In this document: positions 45,670-56,657 of the stretch, in pieces
How the letters are laid out: the number at the start of each line of letters is the position of its first letter
Position numbering within the stretch: position 1 is the first letter of the stretch
Assembly: GCA_034008185.1 (NCBI GenBank)
Contig: CM067084.1
Coordinates: forward strand, 59,534,599-59,598,598
Source: Gorsachius magnificus
Lineage: Eukaryota > Chordata > Aves > Pelecaniformes > Ardeidae
Length of the DNA stretch: 64,000 nt
Direction of reading: 5' to 3'
The notes under the pieces: generated by a model
What the model was told of the DNA's origin: nothing
Seen by the model: only the letters and a program-made list of their open reading frames with translations
Databases searched by the model: none
Program-made: the position numbers and the translations under genes

Positions 45670-48305
45670 ACTGACAATAAAGAAAGTTCAGTGCAAGCAA
45701 GGGGGGAGATGTTACTACTTTCCAGGTGTTAATATAGTCACACATTTATACTTATGGCTAGAAATAAGGCAAAGATTGTTTCAGTATAACCCTTTTCAAA
45801 GCTCAGTTTAGAGTAATGTAGTCTCTTTATTGCTACCTAAATAAATGTTTCTGGCCCAATGAGAATATTTTACATTGCTTGAAATTAACAGAGGTTTCCT
45901 CTTCCACCTTTATGCTCACATATTCAACACTGCATTAGCAATATTTTACTCTTCTAAATCATTATGAACTTATTTAATGATCCCTTTATTAATTCCAGTC
46001 TCCACACTACTTCTGTATAACACATAATCAGTATAGACAATGCTATAGGAAAATGTAGAGTTCACATTTTCAAAAGGAATGCAATGGGAAACCTAAACCA
46101 TCACCCTTACAGTCTTATAGATATGGAAATATCCTTACAGTCTTATAGGTACAGAAAGGCAACTGTGATTGAGAGCTAAATTGCTTACAGGCTCTTGTGT
46201 GGTCTTACATTTTGTCTAACTACATCATGGAATAAAGAGCAACAACAAAAAAATCCTTGCTTAAAGCTGTGTTCTCTCCAGAAGGGTCATTCACACTAAG
46301 AAAAAAATCTTTATACTTTTAAAAACACTTGAGCATTCTGTCTCTTGCTGTCTAAAGCCTTTGTCAACTCATTTCTTGTATTTTCAGATTTTATTTCTAC
46401 ATTTCTTTCCTTCATGTTTGCCTAGCAGGCATATGCCCAGACCCCCACCTCTCTCACAAGGAGCTAGCTTGTGTCTGGTGTATTCAAGCAGTTGTAGTTA
46501 GCTTTGGGAATAGCTCTGCTGGAAATAGGTACGGTAAACAGGAATTCTTGTGGATTTTATGCAGTGCCATATACCACCTTCTTTCTCGACAGTTAGTCTT
46601 AAACATACAAGAGAGCTCTGCACTTCATTAAATATTCTGTTGATTATTCAGTATTTGTGGGATGTGACTATGTTCTCTATCATTTTAATCACAAGTCTGA
46701 CTACCATTGTGCTTGATAATTTTTTAAAAATTGGATACAGAAATACAGAATTTCATAAATGTTTTTCCACAGAGATAAAAAAATGTGTGTTCCTACATAA
46801 CTAGAGAGATATTTATAATTCCACTGTGAATATCAGTTTAATGAAGTCAACAACAATCTATGTATTCATATGTTGTTTTTCTCATTTGTTTCTTAAATAT
46901 TCAATGTTATTTAGCATAATTTTACTTGGTAATATTTTGGTCAAGTAACTGAGCTGTGTTAAGAACTAACAATTTTCATCTGTGATTTATATCCCAGAAA
47001 AAATATCAGCCAATAATTCATACATTCCTTCTCCTATGTATTTTTCAGTTCTAAAGAAAACCTCACCAATGGTCATCTAGATATCATTCTCTCATCAGGC
47101 AGAATCTCTTGTTCATTGCAGGTTTTATTCTATAACTGGTTATACTTTTTTGCTAGTGTTCTGTTTTACTGTGTTTCTCCATCAAAACAAGCTTTCTGTG
47201 AAGCCAGAAAGTAGTTGGTTTTGTTTGTGGCGTTTTTTTCCCCCCAAAAAAGCTGATTAGTAGTACAAATAATTTTATGCTTTTTCCATTTTTGTCTTTT
47301 TGAAAGTGCTTAGTCAACTTACTGGACAATATTTTAAAACTACATGTCTAGAAAGAAGCTACCAGATTTAATTTAAATTTACATTCTTTTGCTGACCAAT
47401 GTAATTTTAACTATTAACCTGCTAGGCTGCCAGCCTGCCTAAATTCATCTCTTTTTATACTGGCTTGAAAGGAAGTGACAGTTGACAAATGTAAAGAAAA
47501 TGTAAAGTAATGCGCAAGTGGAGAATGCTAGATATGTAGTTCTTACATAGCTAACTTCAGAAAGGAAAAATGAATTAAGGTATGATTATGTTAAGTTTAA
47601 ACATAATATTTAAGATCATTTCTGTAAAAGCATTTGTGACTGTCATTTGTTGCTGTTCTTTGAGAAGCAACCTTGCCTTGATAAGATAAAATAAGAAGAA
47701 AAAGTAAAAAAAAAAAAAAAAAAAAAGAGAGAGGGTAAAAAAAGGTATTTTGCAAGCAGAAAGTGAATAAATTCATCTTCATTATGTTGTTGCTCCTTAG
47801 GGTACAATTTCAATGCAGTTTACTTATTTCAAAATAGTCAAGACTTCTGGTTTGTTGTAGTAAAATATGTTTTGAATCATAAGCTGGAGGATAAAACACA
47901 GCCTTTTTTAAATTACTGTTGGAGGGGATTTAAAAAACCCCACAACCCTGCATGTTCAAATGCAGTAGTGGATGGCTATTGACAGGGAAAGATATTATAA
48001 TGATAAAAATCACAGGGCAAAATGCTTTGACAATGTTATAGTAGATTGAGTCAAGCTTTACTTTTAAGGTAGGGGTTTTTAGTACACTCTAGCAAATAGA
48101 TTTTTTTCAGTTGCATTACCTTCGACTTGCTACAACAAAATGAACAAATAAAAACATGAAATTGAATATTGACATATATCTGTATAGTTTTGCACGCTGA
48201 TTTATATCCCTTCAGAACACGAATCCATGGCACAGCTATGCCAAAAGAAAGTTTAAAATCCTCAGATTACTACCAACAAATGTGGCTTGCAGCTATTAAG
48301 CATAA
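45670..48305. other. AT-rich gene-free stretch
   Basis: AT-rich DNA between two inverted LTR copies. A local duplication of TCCTTACAGTCTTATAG occurs near 46107 and 46132, and an A-run at about 47707-47726. No gene is supported. Confidence 0.45.
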
Positions 48306-48310
48306 CAGTC
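48306..48310 (+). repeat. Target-site duplication CAGTC, left
   Basis: CAGTC directly before the LTR is repeated directly after it at 48906-48910. A perfect 5-bp duplication proves that this LTR marks a retroviral integration. Confidence 0.88.
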
Positions 48311-48905
48311 TGTCGTGGTTTAACCCAGCTGGCAACTAAGCACCACGCAGCCGCTTGCTCACTTCCCCCCCCCCTCAGCGGGATGGGGGAGAGAATGGGG
48401 AAGGGGAAAAAGGTTAGAGCCGAGGGCTGAGATAAAGACAGTTTAATAAGAGAAAATAATAATAATAGTAATAGTAATAATGAGAATGGTAACAAAATAT
48501 ACAGAATATACAAAACGAATGATGCACAATGCAATTGCTCACCACCCGCCGACTGATGCCCAGCCCGTCCCGAGCAGCGATCAGTACCCGAGCAGCGATC
48601 AGTACCCGAGCAGCGATCACTCTCCCTGCGACCGACCGACCGACTAAACCCCCCCAAGCATGACGTTATATGGTATGGAATAGCTCTTTGGACAGTTTGG
48701 GTCCTAGCTGTGCTGTACTCCCAGCTTGTTATGCACCTGGCCGAGCAGGAGAAGCTCAAAAAGTCCTTGAGCAGTCTGAGCACTACTTGGCAACAACTAA
48801 AAACATCAGCGTGTTATCAACATTCTTCTGGTACTAAATCCAAAGCACAGCACTATGCTAGCTTCTGTGAAGAAAATTAACTCTATCCCAGCCGAAACCA
48901 GGACA
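48311..48905 (-). mobile_element. Solo LTR, ERVL-type family B (minus)
   Basis: A complete 595-bp LTR on the minus strand, plus-strand ends TGTCGTGGTTTAACCC and AAACCAGGACA. It is flanked by a perfect 5-bp duplication, CAGTC. It closely matches 45094-45669 in inverse orientation. Differences include an extra copy of an 18-bp repeat, a longer C-run near 48365 and a longer TAATAATAG tract near 48466. No internal ERV sequence is left, so it is the product of LTR-LTR recombination. Confidence 0.92.
48571..48620 (+). repeat. 18-bp minisatellite inside LTR
   Basis: The unit CGAGCAGCGATCAGTACC is present twice in full and a third time in part (48571, 48589, 48607). The sister LTR at 45094 has about two units and that at 56137 about one. 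Confidence 0.85.
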
Positions 48906-48910
48906 CAGTC
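48906..48910 (+). repeat. Target-site duplication CAGTC, right
   Basis: The right-hand copy of the 5-bp duplication at 48306-48310. Confidence 0.88.
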
Positions 48911-51900
48911 AGATTTGTATCTTTACTTCATAATAACTGAATAGTAAAAACCCTAACATTATGCATTCATTTACTAATATAATTGAAGCTTAAATTGATA
49001 GCTAATCCTAGCAACATCTTGCAGCTGTGGAAATACACTTCTAAATTTTGAGGTATCAAGAAACTAATAAATCCATTTATTATCTATATATTTATCCTAC
49101 TGCAAAACAAAAAGTGCTTTGTAATCACCTCACAGTCAACTCAGAGGCTGAGTTATTTTTATATCTGGTGAGAGGCCACAGTTTGAGTTACTCATTGTTT
49201 CTCTACCTGGGAAAGACCATCTCTTGTAACTACAAATCCTTTTCTCAGTTGCACCTAAGTGCACCGAGACTGCACATATGGAACTGAAGGAGGAATTTAA
49301 ACATTCAGATTAATTTTCCCAAGTCAGCAATTTTAATTTGGCTATACTGTTATATCCGAAAATGCAAATACAATTATCTCTAACCCATTACTTTGCCAAT
49401 CTTTTTGCCTAATTTACCAAATACTGATAGCAATGTTTTCATTTATTGTTATTTATTGCAAGGATACAGACTGTCAGTGTCCAAGCCTGCTATGCTGTCT
49501 CTGTCAAAGGTGCTGAACCCCCACCAAACAGATACAATCTACAAGCCCATTTTAACACTCTTTACTACATCCCTACAAAGAACTCTTATTCTATCACAAT
49601 ATATTTAGTAGATCTCTGATTTGAAAAATATTTCATTTGTATTGGAATAAACATAAGGGTTAACTGTGAATAAAAATGATCCTTCTCTCTTTCAGTTAAC
49701 ATCTGCATAATGATAGTAGGAAAAAAGGCAACCTTGAGAGTTCAAATAAAGACTCTTAATAATATATATAGCTCATAAACATGAATCATTGAGTTAAATA
49801 TAGTAGACAGGTTTGTATCTCTACATCTAAAGTATGAACAATTAATTAAATAATGGTAAAAGTTTAAAGGCAGTATCATTATGCAAACTGTTCCATGGTG
49901 AATTTATCTGAATTTTTTTTTAAGACAAGAGTTATTGACCTGATTCTTCAATGCCCCATAGACTCTTCTCTAAAGCTTAGTTTCTATATTACCTTTTGAA
50001 GTTTTTGCAGGATAGGTGAGCAGTTTACACTACCAACAGCTTAATTAGGAAGAATAGTGTCCCTTGGGACAAGACAACCTTCTTCATATTCAATCATCCA
50101 GTCTAAAAATATATAGGGTGGGGTAATGAATCTTAAAAATGCCAATTTAGTGAGTTTCTAATCACAGATACTTCATCAGCTGACAAAAGAAAAACCTCAG
50201 TAGGTGTAGCACTCCAAAATCTGGGACAATTTACATGTAATTTCAGGAATCAGCAGGGATACACAGCTGGATAAAAATAAAAAGCTTGCTGTAATTGAAA
50301 ATTGCCTTGCAGCTTGTTTGTGATTAAAATGAAGTTCAGTTCCTTGAAATTTTGTTTAGCAATTAAATCTGTTTTACTTAGGCAATGAAATATTGTCTAT
50401 TGTCCTTGAATGATAAAACCAGTACAGACATGCTTTAACATTTCATGCTAATTGAACATGTGTACATACAAAAATTTGGCAAAATCCGTATTCAACAACT
50501 TGAAGGCTTTCATTTGAGCATAATCAAGAAATGTCCTATCTCACTATATTACTTATAAAGAATCTTGGTAACAGCCATTTGTGTTTTGTAAAAAAAAAAA
50601 TTCTGCAATTCTGTCCAAAAGTCAGTGTGATAACTTTACCCAAAACGTGATTGAGATAAAGTTGGACTGAAAATGAAAGTTAACCTCTAATAGAGTTCTT
50701 GTTTATTTTGCTTTTCAATTTTTGGATCTGTTTGTTTGGTGTGTTGACTCGATTGAGAAGTGTGAGAGCTGATTTTCTTACAACAAAACAGGTTTGGTTT
50801 TTTGTTTGTTTGTTTTCTTAAAGTAGTTTATTAGTTTTTGAGTAAAAAATAGTGTTAAAAGTTTGCAAATAAAACTTGAGACCTTACAATTCTTAGAGCC
50901 ATTTTCACTGTAATGTTTTTTCTGGTTTGTTTGTTTGGTTTTTTTTTTTTACAAACATAATTAGTCCCCAGTCCTCACTAGGTTTACCGAGAAGACATAA
51001 AACTTGGATTAGTAACGTAAAAAATTAAATAACTACAATAATTGATACAGAAAGAAAAGATTTGTAGCATTAAAAAAAACCACCCCCCCAAGCCAAAACC
51101 AAAAGCCACGGGGAAATGGATAATGTAACTTCTTATCACCTTTCTCATGCATACCCTATCCTAAAACATGCATGTAGACTTACTCATACACTAACACTCA
51201 TTTAATTCTTTTTCTTATGTGCATTTCTTCAGTATATACTTCCATAATTATGACTTCCTTAATAATGTTATAATTTTAATAATATATATATATTCAGAAG
51301 ACAGAAATAATATTGAAATAATTTATGTAAATTTGTAAGTGAATTAGTAACTATAAAGACTTTTTTCCAGTCTTTTGTTTGAATCTGTTTCTAGCATGTA
51401 TTCAGTTCCAGGGAATTGATATATCATTCTAATAATTCTTCAGAGTAGATGAATCAAAAAGACTGAGCCGTAAAGGAGAGTTTCCTGGCAAAGAACAGAG
51501 GGCCTAGAATACTTGGATTGCTATTGCTGCACTGAGTGAACTAGTGAAAATGGCCTGAGAGGACAAGGCAGAGTGTTTGTCACTTAAAGACAGCCAATTT
51601 TGGCTCCAAAATAACTTGAAGTTAGAAAAAAAATAATGTCAAATTATGTGTGGAAAGGTTATTCAAAACAGCCTGATTGAAATGTATTCTAAGAGGTGCT
51701 GAAAGGTCACTTGAAAGACTCAAGTGGAAAACAAGGAAGTTAAGGGAGACTAAATCAGAAATCAGAAATCCATTCAGACCAAGAAAACAGGAGCAAGGAA
51801 ACAGATTTAAAAATTAACAGAGAAGGAAGATACAGAAAGATAAAAAACTGAAGGAAGATTAAAAAATGTATATGCACATCCAATATGTAATATGGGGAAA

Positions 51901-53210
51901 AAAAGGTTCTCTAGCTACATAAATAAAGCACTCACTACCACCATATTTTAAAACTGGGGAGGGAAATCTGGAAGTAGTGTTACATTTACAAATAAGTGAA
52001 ACTGTACAGCAATGCCATTTCATCACTATTATTACTGCTCGCTTTAGTTTTAATTAAGGAATTATTTCTGTCCATGTCACAGTTACAGAAACTTCAGTTG
52101 CTGGCTACCATACCCTTAATCAGTATGTTTCAGGTCACAACATCCAGGTGCTCTAAATGACAGAATATATTCCATGAGAAAAAATAATTTTTAATCTAAA
52201 ATTTTCTTTTCTACGGAATTTGTGGAAACAGTTTTGCAATCCTAGGTCTAATGAGTAACACTGAATTTACAGATTAGTATGTATTCCTAGCACTATTCTA
52301 ATGTACTTTATTGTTACTGTCACTTGTACTTATATTATTAACACATTATAAAGCTAGCATGCAAACAAATAAAATGTGACAATTGATGAGTTAATATGTT
52401 AATGCTTCTTTTCTTTACGGTTGTTCTTTCTTAAATTTGAAAAAATTGTTCTTCAGCAGTGAGCTTTTGGTATGAATAGCAAATATAACCAACAGTTCTA
52501 GGAACCACACAAAGCAAAAAAAGATAAAGTCTAAAGAATTTAATCTGGATCTAGAAAATAACTCAGGTTACTGAGGGACTCTCAGATTATATTTGGATAA
52601 AGTATGAGGCATTTTAACCTTACCTGCATTTAGCTGTTGAAAATGTAATGTTTCATATTTTTCTCTACTTTTCATAACAAAAGCATGGAGCTGTGTTCCT
52701 AGGCATACCAGAGGGAGACTGCTCCAGGAAATAACTCTTTGGGTTAGTTTGTTACAGAATCTGCTGGGATCAAAACTAATCCCATGGTGAGAGGTGGCAC
52801 ATTTTTGCAGCTGCAGTGGAGCGGGGAATCTCAGCCTTTAATGTCATGGTTCAAATCTTCAAAATATGCTTAAAATATTTTGTAGTTCTTCAAGAATCTG
52901 AGCAGCTGTATCCAGAATATATTCTCTTTGGTATTTTGTAACAGCAATCGCCCATTTAATTTTCAACAGTTTTTTACTCTGCTCATGTCAGCAGCCTATT
53001 ATTTCCACAGCTAATAAAAGCATGCAGTATTATTTCTTGAATATGACTAATTATATGTGTCATATCATATATAGTATTTACAGACACAGAAATATTTTTA
53101 CATACTGCATTTGTTCAGAGCTGAAGGAAAGATCAAATATTAACTTTTTTTTTCCCCTCCAAGGTATGCAAAAGAAAGCTAGAAGGCTGCATTTATGTGT
53201 GTTTGTGTGA
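48911..53210. other. AT-rich gene-free stretch
   Basis: No supported gene. T/G-rich patches (TTTGTTTGTTTG near 50803 and 50925) and A-runs occur. Open frames are short and random-looking. Confidence 0.45.
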
Positions 53211-53215
53211 ATGGG

Positions 53216-53245
53216 AAAAAAAAAAAAAAAGAAAAAAAAAAGAAA
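53216..53245 (+). repeat. A-rich tract
   Basis: Nearly pure A with two G interruptions, directly upstream of the exon-like segment. Confidence 0.85.
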
Positions 53246-53282
53246 AACCAAACTAAACCAACCTAAACCACTTATTTTTTTC

Positions 53283-53638
53283 ATGCTAGGGCATGGCACG
53301 AAGCAGTGTACAACACACCCAGCATTCACGGGTCAAGTGAGCTATGACCACAACCTCACAGGTAGTGTGAGAAGTTCCTTGCTGAGTCATGACTTATTTG
53401 AAGGTGGAGGGCAGATTGTGTTTGAGTTCTTAAATTATCTGGCACCTGAGGAATGTGAGAAGCTTTCTGAATGGGCTGTAAAACAGGAGCAGAGCACGTG
53501 GTAGTTTTCAAATTTCTCAGCTGATTCAAGTGCTTCTGATACTCTCTTTGAAGTGGAAGCGACTTCAGGTACAACAGTTATTTCAGGAGGAGCTTGGGGT
53601 TGCTCTAAAACTATTTATGAAACCTATATACTGCTCTA
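53283..53638 (+). pseudogene. Exon-like or retrocopy remnant, unknown protein
   Basis: One frame reads like real protein through about 118 codons, interrupted only by TAG at 53502-53504. Before the stop it gives stretches such as SYDHNLTGSVRSSLLSHDLF and FEFLNYLAPEECEKLSEWAV; after it FSNFSADSSASDTLFEVEAT and SGTTVISGGAWG, ending at TAG 53636-53638. I do not recognise the family. A TTATTTTTTTCATGCTAG polypyrimidine-AG lies just before (AG at 53288-53289), and CTTCAG/GTACAA at 53568/53569 would be a good splice donor, so an ancient exon of a plus-strand gene is possible. A processed pseudogene is the other option, though no poly(A) tail follows. The in-frame stop argues that it is non-functional, unless the stop is a sequencing error or lies outside the true exon. 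Confidence 0.4.
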
Positions 53639-56131
53639 GTTTATCGTGGTGGCTTTTGTGTGATTACATTTTTTTGAAGTAACAGAACATGTGTAGAGTC
53701 CCTTTCAGGCACCTGTAGAGTGACCTTATTTCTGGATTCACACATTACACAAAGGATGCCTTGTGGGGGGTCTGACCCATTGCTTCCTCATTATGCTTCT
53801 TAAAAGAAACCTATGGATGTGACCTGATGTTCTGTTCTTCCTCTGCATAAGAATGATTTAGTCACTTTCCCTTGCTTTCATTAATGCATTTTTAAAAACT
53901 CTGTTTATGCTGATTAGTACAGATGTCTTAAATCAAATGGACGAGATGTCTGTACTGGCCTTCAGCTAGAATAACCTGTTTAGCACAAGTCAGTAAGAGC
54001 CATAAAACATGCTATTATTGTTAATTTATATTTGTGTAGTTGAGAAGAGCTGGCCCTTATTTTTTACTGAGTAACTTTTGATCATAGCATAGAAAGCAGT
54101 TCCAGGGCTGATTCTGTAGCGTGTTAATTCCATTAAGTGGAAGGATGTTTTATGTACAGTTTGTAAGTATAATATTCCATTACATTCTTTTCTGATTTTA
54201 ATCTTAGTTCAGTTTTTATTTCTATCCAAACAAAATGAAATTTCCTTAAAATCTAGAAATTCTCGATGTGTAATTCTGCTTCATTTGCTACTCTATAAAA
54301 TATACTGTAGACAATATGGGGTTTCTGGCTACATTTAATTAATTAGATGATCATGAAATTAATGTTTTTGTAATAACTGTTAGATGTTAATTTAATGTTA
54401 ATGTTTGACAAGTGAATATTAAAGGTTAAAGCCAATTCAAAATTATCCAGGGGACTGACTTCTGTGTACATACACAATTACTTTAAATATTATGAATCAA
54501 ATTTTATCACATTCTTTTTTAAGTTTACTGGGGAACAGCCACTACGCAGATAGTACTATAAGATAATGAAAGATGCTTCTGCAGAACCAGCGCAACCCAC
54601 ATAATAAGTGAAGCATGTTGTCTGTTGTAATGGCTCTATCCTCATGTATATGCTGCTACCTACTGAATTTCCGCAAGAGGTCCTATTCAGTGCTGGCTCA
54701 ACCCCAGACAGTGTGGTGACAAAAGGAATGATCTGTCTTAACCTTTAAATAGAATAACTTTCTTCTTCTTTTTTTAGTGAACTATGGTAAGAGCTTCATT
54801 TACATTAGTGTTCTCTTAGGAATTTCTTCAATGATACTGCATTAGAAACACACTCAATAAGTTGAGTTACTGAACTGAATAGTTAAATAATAAAATTATT
54901 CTTAGTTTATGTCAAAGATACTTCCTTCAACAGCTTAGGAGCATGGGCAGACAAAAGGCTAACTTGGACTATTTAGAATACAATGTTTCTGTTTAATTTT
55001 TTATTTAATTTTTGTGTTTTCATATATGTTTGATTTGATTGATTATGTTTTATTCTAAAACTGGTCTTTCTGGCTTTGAATGAAATCTGTGGCATTTCCT
55101 TTTGTAGGAAGGCAATAAAATAAGAATGGGAAAGATCTAAGAGTCCACAAAAGCAGACAGAAAGAGAGACTGTATCTACTGCATTCCAGATGTGTCTGTG
55201 TCCATTTGACAATTTTTTTTTCTCAGATATTCTAGTTTAATTAATAGTTATTCATATAAGGTATAAAATTTTGGACAAACCTAAGCGCGATTACCAAGCG
55301 CTCATGGTAATCATCCTTGATGTGGTTACATCAGTTTTGGGGAATTCTTCAATCATGATCTACATGATCTCCTCTGGGATTTGATTTTTCTCTTCTAAAC
55401 CACAATTCTTTAGTAGACTTTGGAAAGAGATATATTTGCATTTCAGTGAAAAGGAATATAATCATCTGATCCTGAGAGCTTTGCCAAATGATGTTAAATT
55501 GCTCAACACAAGTATGATTTTGGTTCTTTTACTCGAGATTTCTAAATTTCCACAAGGGGATGATAAAGAAGCATCAGCAAAATATGAGAATTTGATGGAG
55601 GCTGGTCACTTGTAGAGGATAGATCAATTAGCGACATTCATGATCAAAACACTCATGAGATGGACAGACTGAGGCAAGGATTACTGGTAGTCAGTGGTCC
55701 AACACATAAGTGGAGTTTGTTGAATCAGAAGTATGATGTTTTTAAGAGGCTATTTTTTAAAAAATCTTCTTGCTGAAAGATGAAAGGCAGATTTGATAGT
55801 AGTAACCCTTATGTTAAAAGCTGTGATTATAGGTAGTGCTAAGGCAGTCAATGCTGAACGGAGATCCTTTTTATATGTAGGTATTTTGAAAATCATTGTA
55901 CCAAGATAGGAAGCATCATACTCTTTAATATGAATTAATTTTCTGTGGAATATTACTCCAAAGCAAATTTAGTAACTGAGGTGATGTTGGTTGAGAAGAG
56001 AAATGAGGAATAAAGAGAAGAAGAGAAAAGCCTTAACTGTAATTCTTAAAAGTAGTACATGATATTGACAATGTGTTTATCTTCCAAAGACCCTTACACG
56101 AATTGCTATGAAAAATGATGGTATATGGAAA
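53639..56131. other. AT-rich gene-free stretch
   Basis: No further exon-like segments or mobile elements were recognised after the remnant at 53.4 kb. Confidence 0.45.
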
Positions 56132-56136
56132 CAGAA
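56132..56136 (+). repeat. Target-site duplication CAGAA, left
   Basis: CAGAA before the LTR is repeated at 56653-56657. Confidence 0.85.
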
Positions 56137-56223
56137 TGTTGTGGCTTAACCCAGCAGGCAGCTGAACACCACCCAGCTGCTCGCTCACTCCCCCCAGCTC
56201 CCTCAGTGGGATGGGGGAGAGAA

Positions 56224-56255
<32 letters not shown>

Positions 56256-56652
56256 TGGTAAAAACCTGTGGGTTGAGATAAAGACAGTTTAATAAAACAG
56301 TAGAGGGGGGAAAAAAAGTAATAATATACAGAATATACAAAACAAGTGCAATTGCTGTCCCAAGCAGCGATCTCTCTCTCTGCAAGTAAGTCCCCCCGAG
56401 CATGACATCATATGGTCTGGAATACCCCTTTGGCCAGTGGGGGTCACCTGTCCTGGCTGTGCCCCCTCCCAGCTTCTTGTGCACCTGGCAGAGCAGGGGA
56501 AGCTGAAAAAGTCCTTGACTGGTGTAAGCACTGCTTAGCAGCAACTAAACCATCAGTGCATTATGAACATTCTTCTCGTACTAAATCCAAACCACAGCAC
56601 TATGCCAGCTACTAGGAAGAAAATTAACTCTGTCCCAGCCTAAACCAGGACA
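56137..56652 (-). mobile_element. Solo LTR, ERVL-type family B, diverged (minus)
   Basis: A 516-bp LTR with plus-strand ends TGTTGTGGCTTAACCC and TAAACCAGGACA, flanked by a perfect CAGAA duplication. It shares the whole order of blocks with 45094 and 48311 but is more diverged, carries only one unit of the 18-bp repeat, and has a run of 28 A at 56225-56252. Solo, with no internal sequence. Confidence 0.9.
56225..56252 (+). repeat. Poly(A) run, 28 A, inside LTR
   Basis: Twenty-eight A follow GAGAAT in the LTR, where the sister copies have mixed sequence. A slippage expansion after insertion is likely. Confidence 0.9.
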
Positions 56653-56657
56653 CAGAA
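56653..56657 (+). repeat. Target-site duplication CAGAA, right
   Basis: The right copy of the duplication at 56132-56136. Confidence 0.85.
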
